From Oscillospiraceae bacterium (GTDB lineage: Bacteria; Bacillota; Clostridia; Oscillospirales; Ruminococcaceae), in the NCBI GenBank assembly GCA_017451665.1, contig JAFTNX010000241.1, positions 1 through 5,430 of the forward strand: 5,430 nt of DNA. Direction: 5' to 3'. The notes beneath the pieces were generated by a model, which was not told the origin of the DNA, made no database searches, and saw only the letters and a program-made list of their open reading frames with translations. Shown piece by piece: positions 1 to 5,430 of this stretch. How positions within the stretch are numbered: the stretch's first letter is position 1; the number at the start of each line of letters is the position of its first letter. The position numbers and the translations under genes were made by a program.

Positions 1-1
1 G

Positions 2-1516
2 AATGACACAAAATCACTTGTGCTTGACTTTTTTGAATGTCCTTGTAAGAAAATCTGCTTTGAGGGAAAAACAGCCTATAAATTTGCTTTTTCAAATGAC
101 AGAGAGCTTAAAAACCTCATTTTCAACTGTGACCTTGCAGGCTACCTTTTAAATTCACAGGCAAGCGACTATACCGTTGAAAATCTCTGTGCGTCATACA
201 AGACAACCTATCGCCGTGATATGGGCGAAAATGCCGATATTGCGTCACTTTCACCACTTTATAAAAGACTTTGTGAAGAAATTAAGCTTAAGGAAATGGA
301 AAACCTCCTTTATGAAATCGAACAGCCACTTTGCGAAGTGCTTGCGTCAATGGAGGTTTATGGAGTAAAGGCTGACGTTGAGGGTATCAAAGCCTTTGGT
401 GTGGAGCTTACTCAAAAAATCAAATCCACAGAAACAGAAATCTATGCCCTCGCAGGCAGAGAATTCAACATTTCAAGCCCTAAACAGCTTGGTGTTGTGC
501 TTTTTGAAGAGCTTAATCTCCCTTCAAAGAAAAAGACAAAAAGTGGCTATTCCACAAACGCAGAAGTTCTTGAGTCCCTTGTTGACACCCACCCGATTAT
601 TCCACTTATTTTAGAATACAGAACACTTACAAAGCTAAATTCAACCTACGTTGACGGACTTTTAAAGGAAGTGCGTTCAGACGGTCGTGTTCATAGCGTT
701 TTCAAACAGACAGAAACAAGAACAGGCAGAATTTCCTCAACAGAACCTAATATGCAGAATATCCCTGTCAGAAAAGAGCTTGGCAGAAATATGCGAAAAT
801 TCTTTGTGGCAGAGGAAGACAAAACCCTCGTCGACGCCGATTACAGCCAGATTGAACTGAGAGTTTTAGCATCTGTCTGTGGCGACAAAAATATGCAGGA
901 GGCGTTCCTTTCGGGAAGCGATATTCATACCCGTACAGCGTCGCAGGTTTTTGGCGTGCCGGAGGATTTTGTTGCACCTGAAATGCGAAGTGCTGCAAAG
1001 GCTGTAAACTTCGGAATTATCTATGGTATCGGCGCATTTTCACTTTCAAAGGATATAAACGTTTCTGTTGCAGAGGCTAAAAAATATATCGAAAACTATC
1101 TTAAAAACTTCCCGAATGTAGAAAAGTTTATGAATGATACCGTTGACTTTGGTCTTAAAAACGGCTATGTAACTACTATTTTCGGCAGAAGAAGATATAT
1201 TCCTGAGCTTATGTCATCAAACAAAATGCTTCAGGCATTCGGAAAGAGAGCAGCTATGAATGCACCAATCCAGGGGGCAGCTGCCGACATAATCAAAATC
1301 GCAATGGTCAGCGTTTATAAGCGTCTTAAAGCTGAAAATTTAAACGCAAAACTTATACTGCAGGTTCACGACGAACTTATTATCGAAACAGATGAAATCT
1401 GTGCTAAAAAAGTTGCTGAAATCCTGAAAGAAGAAATGGAAAGCTGTGTAAAACTCAGTATTCCAATGACAGCTGATGTGAATATAGGCAACAGCTGGTA
1501 CCTTGCAAAGGGCTGA
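2..1516 (+). CDS. polA: DNA polymerase I, C-terminal part (5' end outside window)
   Basis: This is the family A DNA polymerase that fills gaps and replaces RNA primers during repair and lagging-strand synthesis. The frame is open from base 2, so the gene begins upstream; the GTG at 20 is internal, and the 5' nuclease domain is missing only because of the window edge. Counting the codon at 20 as residue 1, the polymerase signatures are all present. They are the T-x-T-GR-I-SS...PNMQNIP block (about 232-251), motif A DYSQIELR with catalytic Asp274, the O-helix R323/K327/F331/Y335 (motif B), FGRRRYIPEL, APIQGAAADI, and motif C QVHDE with Asp451. F331 sits where Taq has Phe667. Residues about 1-90 are the tail of the 3'-5' exonuclease-like domain, which looks degenerate: K21 and N71 align by eye with E. 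coli D424 and D501. No clear terminator follows the TGA, so some read-through into the next gene is possible. Confidence 0.97.
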   Translation, partial: NDTKSLVLDFFECPCKKICFEGKTAYKFAFSNDRELKNLIFNCDLAGYLLNSQASDYTVENLCASYKTTYRRDMGENADIASLSPLYKRLCEEIKLKEMENLLYEIEQPLCEVLASMEVYGVKADVEGIKAFGVELTQKIKSTETEIYALAGREFNISSPKQLGVVLFEELNLPSKKKTKSGYSTNAEVLESLVDTHPIIPLILEYRTLTKLNSTYVDGLLKEVRSDGRVHSVFKQTETRTGRISSTEPNMQNIPVRKELGRNMRKFFVAEEDKTLVDADYSQIELRVLASVCGDKNMQEAFLSGSDIHTRTASQVFGVPEDFVAPEMRSAAKAVNFGIIYGIGAFSLSKDINVSVAEAKKYIENYLKNFPNVEKFMNDTVDFGLKNGYVTTIFGRRRYIPELMSSNKMLQAFGKRAAMNAPIQGAAADIIKIAMVSVYKRLKAENLNAKLILQVHDELIIETDEICAKKVAEILKEEMESCVKLSIPMTADVNIGNSWYLAKG

Positions 1517-1538
1517 TTTTTATAAAAATAAAAAAATT

Positions 1539-1555
1539 CGTAAAATGCGTAAAAT
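1539..1555 (+). repeat. Direct repeat CGTAAAAT x2, 9-bp period
   Basis: CGTAAAAT occurs at 1539-1546 and again at 1548-1555, just upstream of the -35 element of the regulator promoter. Nine bases later, AAAATG recurs as one arm of the palindrome at 1564-1579. The position fits a regulator-binding or UP-like element, but the DNA is A-rich here and the repeat may be chance. Confidence 0.4.
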
Positions 1556-1560
1556 AGCCC

Positions 1561-1589
1561 TTGAAAATGATTACATTTTGTGTTATAAT
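1561..1589 (+). promoter_or_regulatory. Sigma-A promoter with extended -10, upstream of the LacI-family gene
   Basis: A -35 TTGAAA (1561-1566, five of six to consensus) is followed by a 17-bp spacer and a perfect -10 TATAAT (1584-1589). The TG at 1581-1582 makes this an extended -10. Transcription would start near 1596, giving a leader of about 44 nt that carries the ribosome binding site AAAGGA at 1624-1629, 10 nt before the ATG at 1640. It is the best-formed promoter in the window and should drive the regulator plus the nitroreductase-family gene. Confidence 0.85.
1564..1579. promoter_or_regulatory. Palindrome in promoter spacer, candidate operator
   Basis: AAAATG (1564-1569) and its exact complement CATTTT (1574-1579) flank a 4-bp centre, ATTA. 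The whole 16-bp element lies between the -35 and -10 hexamers and overlaps the last three bases of the -35, so a bound dimer would block RNA polymerase. Autorepression by the adjacent LacI-family protein is an attractive idea. However, the centre lacks the CG step typical of LacI-family operators, so the binding protein is unknown. Confidence 0.45.
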
Positions 1590-1639
1590 ACAAGAGGTAT
1601 ATTATTTTTTGACATAAAATATGAAAGGATTTCAAAGCT

Positions 1640-2638
1640 ATGAGCGTAACAATTAAAGACGTTGCTAAGGCTGCCGGCGTTTCTGTTGCAACAGTTTCAC
1701 GAGTTTTAAACGGAAGTGCAAACGTATCAGAATCAGCTGCCGAAGCAGTAAACAAGACAATCAAAGAACTCCACTACAGCCCGAATTTCCTTGGTAGAAA
1801 TTTAAGAAAACGTGAAACAAATGTAATCCTTGTTATTCAGCCTGCATCAGTTCATTCCCTTTATGCAGAAATCGTGGCAGGCTTGCAGGAAGGCGCATTA
1901 AGACACGGTTACGATATTATTTCTTCAACTACAAACGGTCTCAGTGAAATTGAAAACAGACAGATGAGTATGCTTTATAACCGTACAGTTGACGGCGCTG
2001 TTCTTCTTGGAACACATAGCGACGCTGAAACACTCAATAAGCTTGCTCAGAATTATGATATTGCACTTTGCTGTGAAGGCGTTAAGGGTGCAAACGTACT
2101 TACTGTTACAGTTAACGACGAACAGGCAGGCTATGACGCTGTAAGCGCACTCATTAAAAAGGGACATAAGAAGATTGCTATTATTTCAACTGAATCTACT
2201 GCCCTTTCTTCAATCCAGAGATACGACGGATATATCAGAGCACTCACTGAACATAATATCCCTGTCCGTGAAGAATATATCTATAAGGGAAGCTATGATT
2301 ACGACAACGGCGAAAAGGCTCTGAAGCAGTTTATGGCACTTGATGATAAGCCGACAGCTGTTTTTGCAGTTTCAGACCTTCTTGCTATTTCAGCTATAAA
2401 CGCATCATACGATATGGGTATTGAAGTTGGCAAGGATATTGCAATTATGGGATTTGACAACATTTCTCTTTGTAATATGTTTATTCCATCTGTATCAACA
2501 GTTTCACAGCCTTGTAAGGAAATGGGAATTTTCACAATTGAAAAGCTCATTTCAAATATCACTTCAAACGAAAAGGATACAAAGCACTATTCAATTCCTC
2601 ACGAAGTTATTCTCCGTGCTTCAACAGGAGATAAATAA
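1640..2638 (+). CDS. LacI-family transcriptional regulator
   Basis: The 332-residue product has the usual length and layout of the LacI/GalR family. An N-terminal helix-turn-helix (T4-IKDVAKAAGVSVATVSRVLNG-25) is followed by a hinge helix (P48-N49...R53-N54-L55), where L55 corresponds to the leucine that inserts into the operator minor groove. A periplasmic-binding-protein-like domain then runs from about 60 to 330. Hallmarks of the effector pocket include QRYDGY with R194, AVSD with D246, and the later GFDNI and PSVSTVSQP blocks. Recognition-helix residues V16-A17 and R21 resemble those of CcpA-like members rather than LacI itself (Y-Q). The effector, probably a sugar or nucleoside-type small molecule by family precedent, cannot be read from sequence. 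The ATG at 1640 is chosen because the HTH begins at once and AAAGGA lies 10 nt upstream. A nitroreductase-family gene follows in the same transcription unit. Confidence 0.95.
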   Translation: MSVTIKDVAKAAGVSVATVSRVLNGSANVSESAAEAVNKTIKELHYSPNFLGRNLRKRETNVILVIQPASVHSLYAEIVAGLQEGALRHGYDIISSTTNGLSEIENRQMSMLYNRTVDGAVLLGTHSDAETLNKLAQNYDIALCCEGVKGANVLTVTVNDEQAGYDAVSALIKKGHKKIAIISTESTALSSIQRYDGYIRALTEHNIPVREEYIYKGSYDYDNGEKALKQFMALDDKPTAVFAVSDLLAISAINASYDMGIEVGKDIAIMGFDNISLCNMFIPSVSTVSQPCKEMGIFTIEKLISNITSNEKDTKHYSIPHEVILRASTGDK

Positions 2639-2653
2639 TATAACGCTTCACAA

Positions 2654-2661
2654 GAGGTGAT
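2654..2661 (+). promoter_or_regulatory. Ribosome binding site that decides a TTG start
   Basis: GAGGTGAT is an eight-base continuous match to the complement of the 16S rRNA 3' end. Its core lies 8 nt before the TTG at 2666. The in-frame GTG at 2657, which would give the longest ORF, is part of this element and therefore an unlikely start codon. Confidence 0.75.
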
Positions 2662-2665
2662 TTTA

Positions 2666-3193
2666 TTGAATACACTTGAAACAATCAGCAGACGCCACAG
2701 TTACAGAGGAAAATATAAATCCATACCTGTGCCAAAAGCTGACCTTATAAGAATAATGCAGGCGGGTCTTGACGCACCATCAGGCTGTAATAAACAGACC
2801 ACAAGCCTTATTGCAGTAGACGATAAGGATTTGCTCAAAAAAATCAACAGCGTTATTACTCCACCTGTCTGCGAAACAGCACCTGCTATTATATGCGTGC
2901 TTACCGAAAGAATAATCGCATACAGGGACAGATGCTTTGCTACTCACGACTATTCAGCTGCCATTGAGAATATGCTGCTTGCGATAGTTGAGCTTGGATA
3001 TGAAAGCTGTTGGTTTGAAGGTCACATCACCGATATTGACAGAATAGGCTATCAGATTGCACAGATACTTGGCGTGCCTGATAATTATGAGCTTGTGTGT
3101 ATTCTGCCTGTGGGTGTGGCTGAAAATAAACCTCAACCACCAAACAAAAAGCCTTTTGAAGAAAGAGCGTGGTTTAACGGGTTTAAAAAATAA
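2666..3193 (+). CDS. Nitroreductase-family FMN flavoprotein
   Basis: The product, 175 residues from the TTG, has the pattern of small single-domain nitroreductase-family proteins, which form FMN-binding homodimers and use NAD(P)H to reduce nitro, quinone or related substrates. Supporting motifs are the N-terminal R9-R10-H-S-Y-R14 block that usually contacts FMN phosphate, the A37-P-S-G-C-N42 loop, the helix YSAAIENMLLAIVELG (96-111), and the following YESCW. The C-terminal VCILPVGVAENKP...KKPFEERAW segment matches the usual family ending. TTG is preferred over an upstream GTG that overlaps the ribosome binding site; the longer form would add only three residues. The gene begins 27 bp after the LacI-family stop with no terminator between them, so the two are probably co-transcribed. 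The substrate is unknown; the family includes dehalogenases, dehydrogenases and flavin-processing enzymes. Confidence 0.9.
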   Translation: MNTLETISRRHSYRGKYKSIPVPKADLIRIMQAGLDAPSGCNKQTTSLIAVDDKDLLKKINSVITPPVCETAPAIICVLTERIIAYRDRCFATHDYSAAIENMLLAIVELGYESCWFEGHITDIDRIGYQIAQILGVPDNYELVCILPVGVAENKPQPPNKKPFEERAWFNGFKK

Positions 3194-3200
3194 TTATAAA

Positions 3201-3234
3201 AAAGAGTAGGATTTCTCCTACTCTTTATTTTTAT
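3201..3234 (+). terminator. Rho-independent terminator after the regulator/nitroreductase unit
   Basis: AAAGAGTAGGA (3201-3211) pairs perfectly over 11 bp with TCCTACTCTTT (3216-3226) around a TTTC loop. A T-rich run (ATTTTTAT) follows. It begins 8 bases after the TAA at 3191-3193 and separates this transcription unit from the potassium uptake locus. The long stem could also act weakly on the other strand, where an A/T-rich run flanks it. Confidence 0.95.
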
Positions 3235-3269
3235 CTTTATAAACAATTTTCCATCACTCTTTAAGCCGG

Positions 3270-3298
3270 GCATTAAACCCTTAATGTAATCTTAATGC
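3270..3298 (+). promoter_or_regulatory. Cluster of TTAATG elements, candidate regulator-binding site
   Basis: CTTAATG occurs twice as a direct repeat (3280-3286 and 3291-3297) with an 11-bp period, one helical turn, as is usual for OmpR/PhoB-type response regulators. A third, inverted copy GCATTAA (3270-3276) pairs exactly with TTAATGC (3292-3298), and CATTAA/TTAATG (3271-3276/3281-3286) forms a tighter inverted repeat. The cluster lies about 40 bp upstream of the first extended -10 element. The identity of any binding protein is unknown. Confidence 0.4.
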
Positions 3299-3334
3299 TA
3301 CAAGTACTTTTTTTATGCCTTTTTAACCCCTTTC

Positions 3335-3380
3335 ATGATATAATAACCTTAAAACAAAGCGTTTGCACGCTTTTACGGCT
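3335..3380 (+). repeat. 46-bp direct repeat, copy 1
   Basis: This 46-bp segment is identical, base for base, to 3457-3502, at an offset of 122 bp. It carries an extended -10 element at its left end and a hairpin at 3356-3373 (AAAGCGT, loop TTGC, ACGCTTT). It also contains the 10-mer ACCTTAAAAC (3346-3355), which is the exact complement of GTTTTAAGGT at 3428-3437. I do not recognise it as a known repeat family. The flanks diverge on both sides apart from a few T residues on the left. Confidence 0.95.
3336..3344 (+). promoter_or_regulatory. Extended -10 promoter element (P1) upstream of ktrB
   Basis: TGATATAAT fits TGnTATAAT perfectly. No good -35 is visible at 16-18 bp upstream (3316-3321 reads TGCCTT), so it would rely on the extended -10 or on an activator, possibly at the TTAATG cluster. 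The start would be near 3351, leaving an untranslated leader of about 215 nt before ktrB. Confidence 0.6.
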
Positions 3381-3387
3381 GTCGCCT

Positions 3388-3408
3388 TGATTTGCTGTTC
3401 GCAAATCA
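3388..3408 (+). other. Hairpin between the two 46-bp repeats
   Basis: TGATTTGC (3388-3395) pairs perfectly with GCAAATCA (3401-3408) around the five-base loop TGTTC, and GTTTTAAG follows. The short T-run makes it a weak terminator or attenuator candidate in the leader of transcripts from P1. It could equally be an RNA structural element without termination activity. Confidence 0.55.
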
Positions 3409-3456
3409 GTTTTAAGAACATTGTATCGTTTTAAGGTATCGCCTTCGGCTCTTTTT

Positions 3457-3502
3457 ATGATATAATAACCTTAAAACAAAGCGTTTGCACGCTTTTACGG
3501 CT
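3457..3502 (+). repeat. 46-bp direct repeat, copy 2
   Basis: This is an exact second copy of 3335-3380, with the same extended -10 and the same hairpin (3478-3495). It differs in context: a run of seven T then eight A (3504-3518) follows at once, bordered by CTC and GAG, so this copy sits before an AT-rich imperfect palindrome (3501-3522). ACCTTAAAAC at 3468-3477 can pair with GTTTTAAGGT at 3428-3437 across a 30-nt loop. Confidence 0.95.
3458..3466 (+). promoter_or_regulatory. Extended -10 promoter element (P2) upstream of ktrB
   Basis: This is the duplicate of P1 (TGATATAAT), 122 bp closer to the gene. The -35 region at the expected spacing is again poor (3438-3443 reads ATCGCC). Initiation near 3473 would give a leader of about 93 nt that begins almost directly with the AAAGCGT/ACGCTTT hairpin. 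Confidence 0.6.
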
Positions 3503-3552
3503 CTTTTTTTAAAAAAAACGAGTCAGAGGACTTCTTACCTACGTTATAATTC

Positions 3553-3559
3553 AAGGTGA
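3553..3559 (+). promoter_or_regulatory. Ribosome binding site of ktrB
   Basis: AAGGTGA lies six bases before the ATG at 3566, a strong match to the anti-Shine-Dalgarno sequence. It fixes the start of the KtrB frame, where MSKIFKKLSSFQ leads straight into the first membrane helix. Confidence 0.8.
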
Positions 3560-3565
3560 AACTTT

Positions 3566-4900
3566 ATGAGTAAAATTTTCAAAAAGCTTTCTTCGTTTCA
3601 GCTTATTCTGCTGGGCTTTGCAACGGTGATATTAACGGGGGCATTCCTTCTGATGCTTCCTGTTTCAACATCAAGTGGAGAATACGCATCATTTTCAGAT
3701 TCTCTCTTCACATCTGTATCTGCTGTTTGTGTAACAGGTCTGGTTACACAGGATACTGCTACATACTGGTCACAATTCGGACAAATTGTTATCCTGTTAC
3801 TTATTCAGGTTGGTGGCTTGGGAGTAGTGACAGCTGCTTCTGCAATTGCATTTATAGCCAGACGTAAAATCAATCTCAGACAAAGAAGTACCATGCAGGA
3901 GGCTGTTTCTGCACAGCAGGTCGGAGGCATTGTTAAATTTACCGGATTTATTTTCAAAACAACATTTCTTATCGAGCTTATTGGAATGCTTTTGTTAATG
4001 CCGGTATTCTGTAAAGATTTCGGATTTATTAAAGGGCTGTGGTATTCTGTCTTTCACTCAATTTCTGCTTTTTGTAATGCAGGCTTTGACCTTCTGGGCG
4101 TAAGAACACAGTTTTCTTCACTTACAACCTACGCATCCTCACCTTTGCTTAACATTACTATAATGCTTCTTATTATAAGTGGTGGTCTGGGATTTGCTAC
4201 ATGGGAAGATATACGATACCACCGTCATCATATCAAAAAGTATCGTATGCAGAGCAAGGTTATTATTGTAACAACGGTTGTTTTGTTGTTGATTCCGATG
4301 GTGTATTTTTATTTTTTTGAATTTTTAAACTGGGAAATGTCACTGTCAGAAAGGTTACTTGCTTCTGCGTTTCAGGCTGTAACGCCACGAACAGCAGGCT
4401 TCAATACGGTGAATTTTACAAATATGTATCAGAGTAGTCTGTGTGTTATCATAATACTTATGCTCATCGGTGGTTCTTCAGGTTCGACTGCAGGTGGTAT
4501 GAAAACCAATACACTTGCAGTGCTTGTTTCATCTGCTGTTTCTGTGTTCAAAAGACGTGATGATATCAACTTCTTCGGTCGACGTATAGAAACTGATATT
4601 CTTCACAGAGCTGTTGCAATTCTGATGCTTTATCTGTCATTGTTTCTTACAAGTGGTATAGCTATAAGCAGAATTGACAATCTCCCGTTGACAGATTGTC
4701 TGTTTTAAACAGCTTCTGCAATCGGTACAGTAGGTCTGACAACAGGTATTACACCTCAGCTGTGTATGGCATCAAGAATTATTCTGATGTTGCTTATGTT
4801 TTTTGGAAGAGTCGGAGGTCTGACTTTTATTTATGCTGCATATATGCACCCAAAAAAGAGTTTTTCAAAATTGCCGGTTGATAAAATCAGCGTGGGATAA
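3566..4900 (+). pseudogene. ktrB: KtrB/TrkH-family potassium transporter subunit, interrupted by in-frame TAA
   Basis: KtrB is the membrane subunit of the Ktr K+ uptake system and is built from four membrane-pore-membrane repeats. Pore loops 1-3 are clear: SAVCVTGLV (52-60), SAFCNAGFD (167-175) and VTPRTAGFNT (272-281), each with its filter glycine (58, 173, 278). The gating loop GGSSGSTAGG is at 302-311. Codon 381 (4706-4708) is TAA. In the same frame the next 63 codons then read TASAIGTVGLTTGITP (fourth pore loop, filter glycine 390), RIILMLLMFFGRVGGLT and a normal C-terminus, ending at TAA 4898-4900. Total length of 444 codons matches the usual 440-450. KtrB relatives commonly have LFE before this SA-GTVGL segment, so a single GAA to TAA change is the simplest origin. 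The 380-residue product would lack a quarter of the selectivity filter and should not form a channel. Alternatives are sequencing error or stop-codon read-through. No second lesion is visible and ktrA follows intact, so the change looks recent. Confidence 0.9.
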
Positions 4901-4918
4901 TTGAAGGGAGTATCAGAG

Positions 4919-5430
4919 ATGAAATCAGTTCTGTTAATTGGATTGGGAAGATTCGGACGTCATATAGCTTATAAGCTTAATGAAATGAATCACGAAATTA
5001 TGGCGATAGATAAAAACGAGGAACGTGTTTCTGCTGTTATGGATTATGTTACCAGCGCACAGATTGGTGACTGTACAAAACGGGAATTTTTACAATCTAT
5101 TGGTGTAAGAAATTTTGATATATGTATTGTTGCTATCGGAGATGATTTTCAAAGCTCTCTGGAAACAACATCATTACTGGATGAACTTGGCGCTAAGAAG
5201 GTTATCTCAAGAGCAGCAAGAGATGTACATGCAAAGTTTTTACTTAAAAATGGCGCAGACGAGGTCGTTTATCCTGAAAAACAGCTTGCTTCGTGGATTG
5301 CAATACGTTATACATCTGACCATATACTTGATTATATAGAGCTTGATGATAATTTTTCGATTTTTGAAGTAACCATTCCAAAATCATGGTGTAAAAAAAC
5401 AGTCGGTCAGATTGATATACGCAAACGATA
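4919..5430 (+). CDS. ktrA: KtrA/TrkA-type RCK regulatory subunit of potassium uptake (3' end outside window)
   Basis: The frame from the ATG at 4919 stays open to the window end (170 codons). It encodes the cytosolic RCK protein that forms an octameric ring under KtrB and gates it on binding ATP/ADP or NAD(H). The Rossmann fold starts at once: VLLIGLGRFGRHI with glycines 8, 10 and 13, then an acidic residue (D31 in IMAID) at the end of the second strand, where the ribose is bound. The FDICIVAIGDDFQSSLETT segment and GADEVVYPEKQLA complete the N-terminal RCK domain. The C-terminal RCK domain begins near residue 137 (LDYIELDDNFSIFEV...TVGQIDIRKR). In several Firmicutes this domain binds cyclic di-AMP, which shuts uptake. 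AAGGGAG (4904-4910) lies 8 nt before the start. The gap to the full-length ktrB stop is 18 bp, fitting co-transcription. Confidence 0.95.
   Translation, partial: MKSVLLIGLGRFGRHIAYKLNEMNHEIMAIDKNEERVSAVMDYVTSAQIGDCTKREFLQSIGVRNFDICIVAIGDDFQSSLETTSLLDELGAKKVISRAARDVHAKFLLKNGADEVVYPEKQLASWIAIRYTSDHILDYIELDDNFSIFEVTIPKSWCKKTVGQIDIRKR

Noticed and set aside
1609..1614. Perfect TTGACA as a second promoter for the LacI-family gene
   Set aside because: No -10-like hexamer lies 16-18 bp downstream; that position falls at the ribosome binding site and start codon.
1366..1764. Minus-strand ORF of 132 codons across the end of polA and start of the regulator
   Set aside because: It runs antisense through polA motif C, a promoter and an HTH, has no family resemblance, and is a shadow. 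The other minus-strand ORFs at 768-998, 1925-2167, 2299-2562 and 2954-3136 are rejected for the same reason.
3352..3367. cre-like catabolite site (AAAGCGTTTGCA) in the repeat
   Set aside because: One half matches the cre pattern, but the left TG is absent, and the same bases are better explained as a hairpin arm and loop.
3335..3502. CRISPR array
   Set aside because: There are only two copies, the 76-bp spacer is too long, and the repeat contains promoter and hairpin signals instead.
3545..3550. TATAAT just before ktrB as its promoter
   Set aside because: Initiation about 7 bp downstream would fall within the ribosome binding site, and there is no -35 or TG extension at the right distance.
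4706..4708. Reassignment of TAA to a sense codon
   Set aside because: The LacI-family and nitroreductase genes both end naturally at TAA at the expected protein ends, so TAA is a normal stop in this genome. It is neither TGA nor TAG, so selenocysteine or pyrrolysine insertion does not apply.
4704..4710. TTTAAAC, a classic -1 frameshift slippery heptamer, at the ktrB stop
   Set aside because: The codons here are TTT-TAA-ACA, so the heptamer is not in the phase needed for -1 slippage. The continuation is in the original frame, so a frameshift would not restore it.
4696..4881. 61-codon ORF overlapping the end of ktrB
   Set aside because: It is in a different frame from ktrB, and its product resembles nothing, while the ktrB frame through the same bases reads a perfect fourth pore loop and C-terminus.
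5115..5339. 74-codon ORF inside ktrA
   Set aside because: It is out of frame with ktrA, whose own frame is continuous and carries RCK motifs through this interval.

Overview
The window reads like a chromosomal segment of a low-GC, Gram-positive anaerobe of the Clostridia, probably Oscillospirales/Ruminococcaceae-like. This placement is inferred from A/T-rich intergenic DNA, strong AGGTGA/AAGGGAG-type ribosome binding sites, sigma-A promoters with TGnTATAAT, and the style of the PolA, LacI and KtrB/KtrA proteins. No sequence search was possible. All five genes lie on the plus strand.

Left part (1-1516): the 3' end of polA (DNA polymerase I), carrying a complete polymerase domain and the tail of a 3'-5' exonuclease-like domain that appears to have lost its catalytic acids. 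Middle (1517-3233): a well-formed extended -10 promoter with a palindrome in its spacer drives a LacI-family regulator. A small nitroreductase-family flavoprotein, probably starting at a TTG, follows 27 bp later. The pair looks like a two-gene operon and is closed by a textbook rho-independent terminator.

Intergenic region 3194-3565 (372 bp) has no convincing gene but is dense in signals. It holds the terminator, a cluster of TTAATG elements, and two identical 46-bp direct repeats 122 bp apart. Each repeat contains an extended -10 promoter element followed by a tight hairpin. Between the repeats lie another hairpin and segments complementary to the repeats.

Right part (3566-5430): a potassium uptake locus, ktrB (membrane subunit) followed 18 bp later by ktrA (cytosolic RCK gating subunit, cut by the window end). 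The ktrB frame is interrupted by one in-frame TAA at 4706-4708. After it the same frame continues for 63 codons of perfectly family-like sequence, including the fourth selectivity-filter loop. A conventional ORF call therefore yields a truncated 380-residue protein, while the ancestral gene is 444 codons. This interruption and the duplicated promoter-hairpin leader are the two items most worth following up. I see no mobile element, CRISPR array, tRNA or rRNA, and nothing that clearly amounts to a wholly new system.
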